Shown: positions 8,176 through 16,741, numbered from the stretch's first letter. The stretch is DNA of 64,000 bases from Desulfovibrio sp. (GCA_031272715.1 JAISTH010000029.1:1-64000), one strand, 5' to 3'. The notes: generated from the sequence alone by a model not told the origin. Program-made: numbers and translations.

Positions 8176-9633
8176 GTGCAGCAGCTTTCCGACGCCACGC
8201 TGATCCGCCACAAATGTCTCATCGGCCACAAATGGGTCGATGCCGACGATGGCGCGGTCATTGAGGTTCTCAACCCCCTCGATGGCGCAAAGCTGGGAAC
8301 GGTTCCCCGCATGGGGAGCGCAGAAACAATCCGGGCCATCGATGCCGCTGCAGACGCTTTCCCGGCATGGAGCGGTCTCATCCCGAACGTACGCGCACGG
8401 CTCCTGCATGCCTGGCATGGGGAGATACAGCGGCATCTGGACGATCTCGCCCGCATCCTGACGCTGGAACAGGGCAAGCCCTTTGCCGAGGCCAGGGGGG
8501 AGGTCGCCATGGGGGCCTCCTACATCCCGTGGTTCGCCGAGGAGGCACGCAGAGCCTACGGCGCCGTCATCCCCGTCCCCCGCAGAGGAGTGCAGCCCAT
8601 CACCCGCCTCCAACCTCTTGGCGTCGTCGCGGCCATCACCCCCTGGAATTTCCCCTCCTCCATGCTTGCCCGCAAGGCGGCCGCCATCCTCGCCGCCGGA
8701 TGCACGCTGGTGTGCAAGCCCGCAAGCGCCACGCCCTACTCGGTTCTCGCTCTCGCAGAACTTGCGAAGCGTGCCGACATCCCGGACGGGGTGATCAACG
8801 TCGTCACCGGGACGCCCTCCGCCATCAGTACGGCAATTGGCGGGGACTTCCGCGTCCGGGCCCTCACCTTCACGGGCTCGACGGCCGTGGGCAAGGAACT
8901 CATGGCCGCCATGGCCCCGACCATGAAGCGCCTCTGCATGGAACTTGGCGGCAACGCCCCCTTCCTCGTCTTCGACGATGCCGATCTCGAGAAGGCGGTG
9001 GACGTCTGCATGGCCAGCAAGTTCCGCAATGCCGGGCAGACCTGCATCTGCTCCAACCGCATCCTCGTGCAGAGGGGCGTCCACGACGCCTTCGTCAAGG
9101 GACTCGTCGGCAAGGTCTCCGCCCTCAAGGTCGGCGGCGGCACCGAGCCCGGCGTCCAGTGCGGTCCCCTCATCGACGCCGATGCGGCCCGCAAGTGCGA
9201 CGCCATGGTGCAGGACGCCACGGGCAAGGGCGCGAAGGTGCTTTGCGGCGGAACCCTCCTCCCGGACAAGGGTCCCGGCTTCTTCGCCCCCACGGTCATC
9301 GACGGCATGACGCCCGACATGCGGGTCTTCCGCGAGGAGATCTTCGGCCCCATCGCCCCGGTCATGGCCTTCGACACCGAGAAGGAGGCCGTGCGGCTCG
9401 CCAACGACACAGAGTTCGGGCTGGCGTCCTATGTCTGCACCCGGGACCTCGGACGGAGCCTGCGGGTCAGCGCGGCCCTGGAATACGGCATGGTAGGGGT
9501 CAACGATGCCGTCCTCGCCATGCCGGAGGTGCCCTTCGGCGGGATCAAGGACAGCGGACACGGACGGGAGGGAGGATTCGAGGGGCTGCGGGACTTCATG
9601 GAGACCCGCTACACGCTCCTCGGCGGGCTCTGA
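8176..9633 (+). CDS. NAD(P)-dependent aldehyde dehydrogenase, probable sulfolactaldehyde dehydrogenase
   Basis: A 485-residue enzyme of the succinate-semialdehyde dehydrogenase (GabD-like) branch. Visible residues are Asn158 (PWNFP), Lys181 (CKPAS), the nucleotide-binding FTGSTAVGK, the general base Glu256 (ELGG) and the catalytic Cys290 (NAGQTCIC). I set the start at GTG 8176, preceded by GAGGGAATGTC. The frame is open further up to a TTG at 8140. GabD-like enzymes called SlaB oxidise 3-sulfolactaldehyde to sulfolactate in sulfonate-degrading Desulfovibrio, so the position after suyAB favours that role. A matching dihydroxypropanesulfonate dehydrogenase gene is not in the window. Oxidation of succinate semialdehyde or another small aldehyde remains possible. 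Confidence 0.85.
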   Translation: MQQLSDATLIRHKCLIGHKWVDADDGAVIEVLNPLDGAKLGTVPRMGSAETIRAIDAAADAFPAWSGLIPNVRARLLHAWHGEIQRHLDDLARILTLEQGKPFAEARGEVAMGASYIPWFAEEARRAYGAVIPVPRRGVQPITRLQPLGVVAAITPWNFPSSMLARKAAAILAAGCTLVCKPASATPYSVLALAELAKRADIPDGVINVVTGTPSAISTAIGGDFRVRALTFTGSTAVGKELMAAMAPTMKRLCMELGGNAPFLVFDDADLEKAVDVCMASKFRNAGQTCICSNRILVQRGVHDAFVKGLVGKVSALKVGGGTEPGVQCGPLIDADAARKCDAMVQDATGKGAKVLCGGTLLPDKGPGFFAPTVIDGMTPDMRVFREEIFGPIAPVMAFDTEKEAVRLANDTEFGLASYVCTRDLGRSLRVSAALEYGMVGVNDAVLAMPEVPFGGIKDSGHGREGGFEGLRDFMETRYTLLGGL

Positions 9634-9806
9634 CCACGGCCCGCGGCTCCGCGAGCCCACATCGCGTCGGCTTTCCGGCCGCCCGGAACCCCGCGACCCT
9701 TGCAGGATTCCGGCGGAACAATTAATCTGGGCTAGGTTCCAGGACCTGCCCCAACACGCCACGTAAGCGGACTTCGTCCGCATATCCCTCGACAAGGAGG
9801 ACATTC

Positions 9807-10754
9807 ATGAAGATGCGCACGGCGGTTTCCCTGATTCTCACACTGGCCCTGTGCCTCGGCCTTGGCGGCATGGCGCAGGCCGCGTCCTATCCCGACAAGC
9901 CCGTCACCATGATCATCGCCTTCACGGCCGGCGGCTCCAGCGACGTGCAGGCCCGCATCATGGAGAAGTACTGGAACAAGCTCGTCCCCCAGCCCTGGAC
10001 CTTCCTCTACAAGCCCGGCGCCGGCGGCGCCGTGGGCTTCGGCGAGATCGCCATGGCCAAGAAGGACGGCTACACCATTGGCGGGTTCAACATCCCCCAC
10101 ATCGTCATCCAGGCCATCACCGGCAAGGGCCAGTTCAAGCTCACCGACTTCGACTACATCGCCCAGGTGGTGAACGATCCCCAGTGCGTCGTGGTGCGCA
10201 AGGACAGCGCCCTGAAGAGCGCCAAGGCCGTCTTCGATCAAGCCAAGAAGGAACCCGGCAAGATGAAGGTAGGGCTGGTGGGCCCCAACAGCGGCCACCA
10301 TCTCCTCTTCCTCGACATCCAGGAGAAGCTGGGCTTCCCGGCCACGCCGGTCTTCTACAAGGGCGCCGCGGACCAGAACGCCGCGTTGCTTGGCGGCGAG
10401 ATCGACGTCATGCTGGGCAATCTCAACGACGTCATGCGCAGCCTCGAGGAGATGAACGTTCTCGCCATCGCCGCGGAGAAGCGCAACGACTTCCTCCCCA
10501 AGGTGCCCACGCTGAAGGAGGAGGGCTTCAACCTGCTCTCCGACATCCGCCGCGCCTTCGCGGCCCCCAAGGGCATCCCTGCCGAGCACCTCGCCTTTCT
10601 GCGTGACGTCTTCAAGAAGATCTGCCTCGACAAGGACTACCTCGAAGACATGAAGAAGGCCGGACAGCCTGCCGAGTACCTCGACGGCGACGCCGTCTAC
10701 AAGCACATGCTGGAGGTCGAGAAGGCCGTCCAGAAGCACTTCGTCAAGAAGTGA
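9807..10754 (+). CDS. tctC: TTT-family periplasmic solute-binding protein (TctC type)
   Basis: A 315-residue Bug/TctC-family protein. It has a signal peptide ending near AQA (about residue 25) and the family start YPDKPVTMIIAFTAGGSSDVQAR, shortened here to YPDKPVTMIIAF and AGGSSDVQAR. It also has the KPGAGGAVGF loop that usually contacts the ligand carboxylate. It would capture a carboxylate in the periplasm for the permease encoded next. In other sulfolactate degraders a TTT transporter (SlcHFG) accompanies suyAB, so sulfolactate is the likely ligand (inference). The start has a strong AAGGAGG ribosome site. A large hairpin separates it from the permease gene, which may favour higher expression of this subunit. 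Confidence 0.92.
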   Translation: MKMRTAVSLILTLALCLGLGGMAQAASYPDKPVTMIIAFTAGGSSDVQARIMEKYWNKLVPQPWTFLYKPGAGGAVGFGEIAMAKKDGYTIGGFNIPHIVIQAITGKGQFKLTDFDYIAQVVNDPQCVVVRKDSALKSAKAVFDQAKKEPGKMKVGLVGPNSGHHLLFLDIQEKLGFPATPVFYKGAADQNAALLGGEIDVMLGNLNDVMRSLEEMNVLAIAAEKRNDFLPKVPTLKEEGFNLLSDIRRAFAAPKGIPAEHLAFLRDVFKKICLDKDYLEDMKKAGQPAEYLDGDAVYKHMLEVEKAVQKHFVKK

Positions 10755-10769
10755 CGCATCCGAGTCCAG

Positions 10770-10811
10770 GTTCCGTGGCATCGTCCCCGTAGAGGGGCGA
10801 TGCCACGGAAC
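10770..10811 (+). promoter_or_regulatory. Intercistronic hairpin between tctC and the permease gene
   Basis: GTTCCGTGGCATCG (10770-10783) pairs perfectly over 14 bp with CGATGCCACGGAAC (10798-10811), and a further CCCC/GGGG pairing forms inside. No T tract follows. Its position suggests an mRNA stabiliser or partial terminator that sets the ratio of binding protein to permease. Confidence 0.65.
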
Positions 10812-10859
10812 GCCCGGGATCCGATACACGCTTTTCCCTTCCCTCGCCCGGAGGCACCC

Positions 10860-12833
10860 ATGACGGAATTCTTCCTGCCCGCCCTGGCCAATCTCTGCGA
10901 TCCGCTGAACCTGTTCCTCATCCTTGCGGGACTTGCCGGCGGCATCATCATCGGCGCCATGCCGGGACTCACCGCCACCATGGGCGTCGCCCTCATGGTT
11001 CCCGTCACCTTCGCCATGGACGCCACCAGCGGCCTCGTCATGCTGGGAGCCATCTACTCCGGAGCCATCTACGGCGGATCCAACTCCGCATGTCTCATCT
11101 GCACCCCCGGAACCCCCTCCTCCGTGGCGACCACCTTCGACGGGTGGCCCATGTGCCAGAATGGCCGCGCCGACAAGGCCCTCGTCACGGCCCTCTTCTC
11201 CTCCTCCTTCGGCGGCATCGTGGGGACGATCTTCCTCCTCTTCATGGCGGCGCCCTTGGCCCGCTTCGCCCTGCGGTTCGGAGGCCCGGAGAGCTTCTGG
11301 CTGTGCATCTTCGGCCTTTCCACCATCGCCGTGATGAGTTCCGGCAACATCCTGAAGGGCCTCGTCTCCGGCGCCCTGGGGATGCTGGTGGCCACCATCG
11401 GCCTCGACCCCCACACGGCGTCGACGCGATTCACCTTCGGCTACTACCCGCTGATACAGGGCGTGGAAGTCATACCGGCCATGATAGGGCTGTTCTCCAT
11501 CTCCCAAGTGCTCTACCTCGTGGGCAGCTACAAACCCTTCCTGGCAACGTACAATCCCGCCAAGGGCGTCGTCGGGGAGGTGGTCTCGGAACTCGTCGGC
11601 AAATGCAAGGTGATCCTGCTGCGATCCTCCATCATAGGCACCATCGTGGGCATGCTGCCGGGAGCCGGAGGGGAGATCGCCTCCATCATCTCCTACAACG
11701 AGAGCAAGCGCTGGAGCAAACATCCCGAGAAATACGGCACGGGCATCACTGAAGGGGTCGCGGCGAGCGAGTGCGCCAACAACGCGGTCATCGGCGGCGC
11801 CCTGATCCCCATGCTGACGCTGGGCATCCCCGGCAGCGCCGTCGCGGCGGTCATCCTGGGCGCCCTCCTGGCCAAGGGCATACAGCCGGGCTTCAAGGTC
11901 TTCACCGCCACGGGGGAGCTCGCCTACACCTTCATCTTCTCCCAGTTCGTCGTGAACCTGCTCATGATCCCCATGGGCCTGCTGCTGGTGAAGCTCCTCG
12001 TTCGGCTGCTGCGGGTCCGGCTGACCTTCGTCGCCATAGGCATCGTCATGCTGTCCGTCATCGGATCCTACGCCATCCGCAACAGCATGCTGGACGTCTG
12101 GGTCGCCCTGATCTTCGGACTCGTCGGCTACTTCTGCCGCCGGGTGGATCTGGACACCGGGGCCATGGCCCTCGGCATCATCCTGGGCCCCATGATCGAC
12201 GAGAATTTCGGCAAATGCCTCAATCTCTCCAACGCGCTGGGCGGCTCAGTGCTTCAGGTCTTCATCCAGAGCCCCATATCCCTGATCCTGATCGCCCTGA
12301 CCCTGCTTTCCCTGGCGACCCCCTTCCTGCTCAGCCGCAGGAAGCAGGCAAAGGCCGTCGAGAAGCCCCAGGCTCCCGCATACACGCACCTTCTGGCCGG
12401 CGGTTTCTGCCTGCTGTCGCTCCTCGCCTTCATGCCGCAACTGGAGGCCCTCGAGGGGGCCGGGAAAAGCTATCCGATGCTGCTGCTGGGATTCATAGGC
12501 CTTTGCGGCGTCGCCCTTCTCGGTCTCGGGATCCTGACCCGGATCAAGGCCAAGGCCGGGAACCTGGTCCTCGCCGAGGAGGAGGACGTGGCCATGCGGC
12601 GGGTCCTGACCGTCGCGGGCCTCTCCCTTGCCTACATCGCCCTCATCCCGATACTGGGGTTCTACCCCGCGAGCGCGATCTTCCTCTTCGGGTCGGCCAT
12701 CATCCTCAACGACACGGAGACGAGCGCGGTCAAGGCGGCCCTCATATTGACGGCGGTCATGTGCTTCTGCGTCTGGGGAGGATTCGACAAGCTTCTGCGG
12801 GTGCCGACGCCCGTGGGCATCCTCTTCGACTGA
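10860..12833 (+). CDS. tctA: TTT transporter permease, TctA fused to a TctB-like domain
   Basis: A 657-residue inner-membrane protein. Residues 1 to about 490 are a TctA-type large permease, with the conserved AGGIIIGAMPGLTATMG loop, GAIYGGSNSACLICTPGTP (shortened: GAIYGGSNS) and LLPGAGGEIAS-like MLPGAGGEIAS segments. A charged linker (LSRRKQAKAVEKPQ) follows. The last 150 or so residues carry four predicted hydrophobic helices resembling the small TctB subunit. No separate tctB gene is present, so both membrane subunits appear joined in one chain. The start at 10860 follows CGGAGGCACCC. The protein would work with the upstream binding protein to import a carboxylate, probably sulfolactate, using an ion gradient. 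Confidence 0.88.
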   Translation: MTEFFLPALANLCDPLNLFLILAGLAGGIIIGAMPGLTATMGVALMVPVTFAMDATSGLVMLGAIYSGAIYGGSNSACLICTPGTPSSVATTFDGWPMCQNGRADKALVTALFSSSFGGIVGTIFLLFMAAPLARFALRFGGPESFWLCIFGLSTIAVMSSGNILKGLVSGALGMLVATIGLDPHTASTRFTFGYYPLIQGVEVIPAMIGLFSISQVLYLVGSYKPFLATYNPAKGVVGEVVSELVGKCKVILLRSSIIGTIVGMLPGAGGEIASIISYNESKRWSKHPEKYGTGITEGVAASECANNAVIGGALIPMLTLGIPGSAVAAVILGALLAKGIQPGFKVFTATGELAYTFIFSQFVVNLLMIPMGLLLVKLLVRLLRVRLTFVAIGIVMLSVIGSYAIRNSMLDVWVALIFGLVGYFCRRVDLDTGAMALGIILGPMIDENFGKCLNLSNALGGSVLQVFIQSPISLILIALTLLSLATPFLLSRRKQAKAVEKPQAPAYTHLLAGGFCLLSLLAFMPQLEALEGAGKSYPMLLLGFIGLCGVALLGLGILTRIKAKAGNLVLAEEEDVAMRRVLTVAGLSLAYIALIPILGFYPASAIFLFGSAIILNDTETSAVKAALILTAVMCFCVWGGFDKLLRVPTPVGILFD

Positions 12834-12876
12834 GGAAGGCGACGATGAACGCGAGCAAACGACGGAGGCGGACCAC

Positions 12877-13884
12877 ATGGCCATCCTGACGGTCCAGGAG
12901 ATGAAGGATCTCGCCTGCGGCGTGCTGGGCGCCGTTGGCGTGCCCGAGGACACGGCGCGCCTGGTCGCCGACGAACTGACCCTGGCGGAGCTGGACGGGC
13001 TGCCCTCCCACGGCATGACCCGGCTGACCTTCTATGCGGACCACGTGAAGTCCGGCAAGGTGCTGGTGGATGCGAGACCCGTGGTCACGCGTCCCCGGCC
13101 CGGGGCGATCCTCGTGGACGCCTGCCATGGCTTCGCCTACCCGGCCATCGACATCGGGCTGCGGGAGGGCGTCGCCGCGGCGCGGAAGGAGGGGACGTGC
13201 GCCGTCGCCGTGCGCCGTTCGCATCACTGCGGCATGCTGGGGCACTTCGTGGAGCGCACCGCCAAGGAGGGGCTCGTGGGGCTGGCCTTCGCCAGCACTC
13301 CTGCGGCGATGGCCCCGTGGGGCGGCTCCCGGCCCGTCTTCGGCACCAACCCCATAGCCTTCGGCTGCCCCCGCAAGGACGACGATCCCATCGTGGTGGA
13401 CATGTCCTTGACACCGGTGGCAAGAGGGAAGATCATCATCGCCAAGCAGCGGGGTGAAAGCATACCGACGGGGTGGGCCAGGGACGCCCAGGGACGGGAC
13501 ACCACCGACCCCGCCGAGGCCCTCAAGGGGACCATGCTGCCGATGGGGGGCGCCAAGGGGGCGGCCCTGGCGCTGATGGTCGAACTGCTGGCGGGCACCC
13601 TGACCGGTTCCCTCCACGGGACGGAGGCATCCTCCTTTTTCGACACCCAGGGAGGCCCTCCGGGGGTCGGCCAGTTCTTCCTTCTGGTGGATCCCGCCGC
13701 CTTCAACCCGGACTTCGCGACCCGGGTCGAGGACGTCTGCCGTTCCGTCCTGGATCAGGAAGGCACGCGCCTGCCGGGGATGCGGCGCGTGGCGGGTCGC
13801 AGGGAGCGGGAGGCGAAGGGCGTCGACGTTCCCGATGCCTTGCTTGGGGAATTGCGCCGCAGGGCGACGGAGGGTAGCGGCTGA
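12877..13884 (+). CDS. Ldh2/ComC-family 2-hydroxyacid dehydrogenase
   Basis: A 335-residue member of the malate/L-lactate/sulfolactate dehydrogenase family, which uses NAD(P)(H) with a non-Rossmann fold. Visible signatures are DGLPSHGMTRL (substrate and His region, about residues 39-49), SHHCGMLGHF, PWGGSRPVFGTNP and KGAALALMVELL. The length fits the family. It follows the permease gene by 43 bp and ends the cluster. Members called ComC oxidise (R)-sulfolactate to sulfopyruvate and form part of a two-dehydrogenase racemising route in some bacteria. Here no SlcC partner is seen and a LarA homologue is present instead. A role on L-lactate or malate cannot be excluded. Confidence 0.85.
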   Translation: MAILTVQEMKDLACGVLGAVGVPEDTARLVADELTLAELDGLPSHGMTRLTFYADHVKSGKVLVDARPVVTRPRPGAILVDACHGFAYPAIDIGLREGVAAARKEGTCAVAVRRSHHCGMLGHFVERTAKEGLVGLAFASTPAAMAPWGGSRPVFGTNPIAFGCPRKDDDPIVVDMSLTPVARGKIIIAKQRGESIPTGWARDAQGRDTTDPAEALKGTMLPMGGAKGAALALMVELLAGTLTGSLHGTEASSFFDTQGGPPGVGQFFLLVDPAAFNPDFATRVEDVCRSVLDQEGTRLPGMRRVAGRREREAKGVDVPDALLGELRRRATEGSG

Positions 13885-14070
13885 TGGAGGGGCAGCGGAC
13901 TTGCGGGACGGAAAAGCCCAAGGAATGGGGTCAGCGACAGACGATGCCGTCTGTCACGTGCCGATGATCCTGGTCGATGCGCCGTAACGCAAAAGGGAAG
14001 TTTTTCAGGGTGCGCACTCCCAATAAAAACTGATTCTTTTTAAACATATCCATCAACGACAGGAGCGATT

Positions 14071-14655
14071 ATGTCAGTTAAATTTTTTACCGACAAGTGG
14101 GCAGAAAGAACAGAAAATGAAGTAGAAGTTGATACCAAAACGCACACAGATGTTATTCTTGGTATGAAGACAACTCTAGTTGCAGGTGAAAAAAATTCTA
14201 TCTTTGCTGGTGCTGCTTTAAAGATAGAATTAGGCCCCGAAGTGCATATTAACGTATCCCCAGAAACTCACATGGGTATTGCTTGGACGCGTGTTGGGTC
14301 CATGAAGCATCATGTTTTCGGCGAACATTTATCGCTTTCCGCAGTCAACGAAAAGGTAAGTGCGAACGCGACTAACATTATGGCCATAGCCAATCACTTT
14401 GCGGCGGAGGATGTCCGAATGGCAGCGGCAGCCACTCAGGCTGTTGCTGCAAAAACAGAAACAATTGCTAACCGAATAGACACGATTGCAAATGACGTTG
14501 GGGTTATTGCGAATCAGGTTCAAACGCAAGGGAGTCGCATCGAATCAATTGCGAGCAGAACTATTGCGGCAGGTACAAAAGTGGAAGTGACAGGCACCGT
14601 CTCCACAACGAACGCAGAGGAGACACTCATCACTGGCCTACTAACCATCATCTGA
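14071..14655 (+). CDS. Unknown coiled-coil protein, first of a tandem pair (194 aa)
   Basis: I do not recognise this family. The protein opens with MSVKFFTDKWAERTENE, has a beta-rich N-terminal part with EKNSIFAGAALKIELG, then a predicted alpha-helical heptad region (about 90-165) rich in Ala, Ile, Asn and Thr. It ends in a beta-like segment (GTKVEVTGTVSTTNAEETLI). The next gene encodes a paralogue sharing the start (FFTxxW), the EKNSIF/ERNSIF block and an identical 16-residue stretch (NQVQTQGSRIESIASx). The ribosome site (ACGACAGGAGCGATT) is also duplicated before the second gene. No signal peptide is seen. The AT-rich composition differs from the GC-rich flanks and suggests horizontal origin. 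The helical repeats recall phage tail or base-plate spike assemblies, but that is only a resemblance. Confidence 0.8.
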   Translation: MSVKFFTDKWAERTENEVEVDTKTHTDVILGMKTTLVAGEKNSIFAGAALKIELGPEVHINVSPETHMGIAWTRVGSMKHHVFGEHLSLSAVNEKVSANATNIMAIANHFAAEDVRMAAAATQAVAAKTETIANRIDTIANDVGVIANQVQTQGSRIESIASRTIAAGTKVEVTGTVSTTNAEETLITGLLTII

Positions 14656-14715
14656 CCAAAAGTACATTTATGCAAGGATTTTTTGGGACATATTCCCAAT
14701 GAAACCTAATACTTT

Positions 14716-14749
14716 ATAAACATTCTAACAACATAAACATTCTAACAAC
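14716..14749 (+). repeat. Perfect 17-bp tandem duplication
   Basis: ATAAACATTCTAACAAC occurs twice in direct succession (14716-14732 and 14733-14749), immediately before the ribosome site of the second paralogue. The corresponding spot upstream of the first paralogue has only one degenerate copy (ACATATCCATCAACGAC). It could be slipped-strand variation affecting expression, or a scar of the gene duplication. Confidence 0.75.
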
Positions 14750-14762
14750 GACAGGAGCGAGT

Positions 14763-15368
14763 ATGTCAATTACATTTTTTACTAACCTATGGAAAAACAG
14801 AGTAAATGAAAAAAAAGATCTTGTTCTCAAAATGTCCACGACTAGTGTTCTTGGTATGAGCACATCTCTATTTGGAGGTGAAAGAAATTCTATTTTTGGC
14901 GGTCTTGACGTGTCGTTGAACATGGGCCTCTCAACTAAGCTTTCCCTAGTCGGAGGAGTTGAAATAGGAGTGACGTGGACAAATGTTAAGCTCCGCAAAC
15001 TAAATACTTATGGGCAAAAGAGTGCGCTTACCGCAGTCGAGAACAAAATTACAGCAAATACGTCTCACATTGCTGCCAATCTTGCTCAAATAGCTAACAT
15101 GCGTCAAGAATTAAATACGATTACCTCAGAAATAAATGCAACACGCCAAGCGGTAGGCGCTTCGGAAACACAAACTCTCGCTTCACGAATAGGCACAATT
15201 GCGAGTGAAGTTACAACTCTTGCGAATCAGGTCCAAACGCAAGGGAGTCGCATCGAATCAATCGCAAGCAACACTATTACGGTTGGTTCAAAAGTGCAAG
15301 TGTCAGGCACAGACACAGAGACTGGTGGAACGAAGACACTGGTCGCTGGTATAATAACGATGGTCTGA
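14763..15368 (+). CDS. Unknown coiled-coil protein, second of a tandem pair (201 aa)
   Basis: Paralogue of the upstream 194-residue protein with the same layout: MSITFFTNLWKNRVNE start, GERNSIFGGLDVSLNMG block, a helical region (about 95-175) with NQVQTQGSRIESIAS, and a beta-like C-terminus (GSKVQVSGTDTETGGTK). The two are clearly related at both ends and diverged in the middle, where the first has GPEVHINVSPETHMG and this one has GLSTKLSLVGGVEIG. The gene has its own copy of the ACGACAGGAGCGA ribosome site, so both are probably translated. Function is unknown. The conserved ends with a variable middle suggest a structural or interaction role. Confidence 0.8.
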   Translation: MSITFFTNLWKNRVNEKKDLVLKMSTTSVLGMSTSLFGGERNSIFGGLDVSLNMGLSTKLSLVGGVEIGVTWTNVKLRKLNTYGQKSALTAVENKITANTSHIAANLAQIANMRQELNTITSEINATRQAVGASETQTLASRIGTIASEVTTLANQVQTQGSRIESIASNTITVGSKVQVSGTDTETGGTKTLVAGIITMV

Positions 15369-15445
15369 CTTCCGATGAACGCAAGCCATCCTCATGCGCC
15401 TGAAGTCTTCCCTTCGGGCGCCGCTTCAATTCGGGACGCAATCTT

Positions 15446-16741
15446 CTAGACGTCCTGCCGCTCATCATGCCGGAAGTGACGATCCTTCATGGGCACATCC
15501 GCACCCTCCATGCCTTCGCTAAACAGGCAGTAGTTGTTCTTCCCGCCCCGCTTCGCATGGTACATGGCGATGTCCGCACACTTGACCAGGACGGTGCTGT
15601 CCGTGGCATGCATCGGGAACAGGGCTATCCCGATGCTGAGTCCCACCTTGTAGGCATCGACGAAACGGGTGAAACCGCTGCATCCGTTGAAGGCGGCAAG
15701 CAGACGTCTCGCCGCCTCCTCCGCCTCTCCCCCGGTGTCGATCCCAGGCAGCACCTGCACGAACTCGTCCCCGCCAACTCTCGCCGAGATCACGTCACCC
15801 GCATCGTCGTCGCCCCTCCCACGACGAATCGGGACCCGGGGCGATGCTTTTCCGTGGGTGTCATGAAGGCACGTGGCGATCTCCCGCAGTAGCGCATCCC
15901 CCACGTCATGCCCATCGCTGTCATTGACATGCTTGAAGTTGTCCAGATCAACGAAGAGCAGTGCGAAGGGACGTCTTTTTGAAGCGGGTGCAGTCGTGAG
16001 GGCCTGCAAATGCTCCATGAGATAGCGGCGATTTGGAAGATCTGTGAGGGCATCGTAATTTGCGATGCGATACAGCTTGTCTTGTGCTTCTATGTACTTG
16101 CGCAGCAGATGGAGCAAGGCAACGACCATGAGAATCGTCATTGTGCTCATCGCGCAAATCATGACGATTGAATAGATCTTTGTGATCTCGTGAGTTCTAT
16201 TTATGCCATCAACATTGAAATCCGCCGCAACGATGCCGACAACCTCACCATCATTGAAAATTGGCAATGCAGCGGTACTGTAAGTTCCCCACTCATCATT
16301 TACATTTTTTATGCCAGATGCTTCATTGCCTTCAAATGCCTGTTCATGTACAGGTGATAGCTTATACTCATGCATTCTTGTATCGGACTTTGTGTCTGTG
16401 TCAAAAATGAAGACATACTTTCCATCAATATTCTTTAGTACGTAATAATACTCGGCCCTGCTCTTGTCAGCCAAGTCCCGAAGATCACTGAGAACCTTTG
16501 CATAATCCTCTTCATCATTGTTCAAGTCTTCAAGAGATTTGTATAAGGCAAGATGCGGAGCATTTATGAGGCCTCGGGCCGCATAGGTGTTCGCAAGCAT
16601 GAGCTCTTCCATGTCCTGCTCGAGGACGAGCTGGACTTCGTGGCTGTTCCTGACGGAAAGGAAGACGGAAACGCAGGTGCCGAGCAGGGAGAATCCCAGC
16701 GCAACGGCAAAGATCAGAGAGGGAAGTCGAACATTTTCCAC
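15446..16741 (-). CDS. Membrane-anchored diguanylate cyclase (GGDEF) with extracytoplasmic sensor
   Basis: A 431-residue protein with a first transmembrane helix at about 6-29, a periplasmic Cache-like sensor (about 30-190, with AEYYYVLKNIDGKYVFIFD) and a second helix at about 193-213. A GGDEF domain follows (about 225-410). The catalytic signature is intact (ARVGGDEFVQVL), as is the start of the domain (YDALTDLPNRR). It would make cyclic di-GMP from two GTP in response to an external signal. An unusual Arg/Asp-rich insertion (HGKASPRVPIRRGRGDDD) precedes the signature, and no canonical RxxD inhibitory site sits five residues before GGDEF. The sensor-coding half (about 16080-16700) is AT-rich while the GGDEF half is GC-rich, suggesting a composite gene. 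A ribosome site AAGGAGAGG lies upstream. Confidence 0.9.
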   Translation of the reverse strand: MENVRLPSLIFAVALGFSLLGTCVSVFLSVRNSHEVQLVLEQDMEELMLANTYAARGLINAPHLALYKSLEDLNNDEEDYAKVLSDLRDLADKSRAEYYYVLKNIDGKYVFIFDTDTKSDTRMHEYKLSPVHEQAFEGNEASGIKNVNDEWGTYSTAALPIFNDGEVVGIVAADFNVDGINRTHEITKIYSIVMICAMSTMTILMVVALLHLLRKYIEAQDKLYRIANYDALTDLPNRRYLMEHLQALTTAPASKRRPFALLFVDLDNFKHVNDSDGHDVGDALLREIATCLHDTHGKASPRVPIRRGRGDDDAGDVISARVGGDEFVQVLPGIDTGGEAEEAARRLLAAFNGCSGFTRFVDAYKVGLSIGIALFPMHATDSTVLVKCADIAMYHAKRGGKNNYCLFSEGMEGADVPMKDRHFRHDERQDV

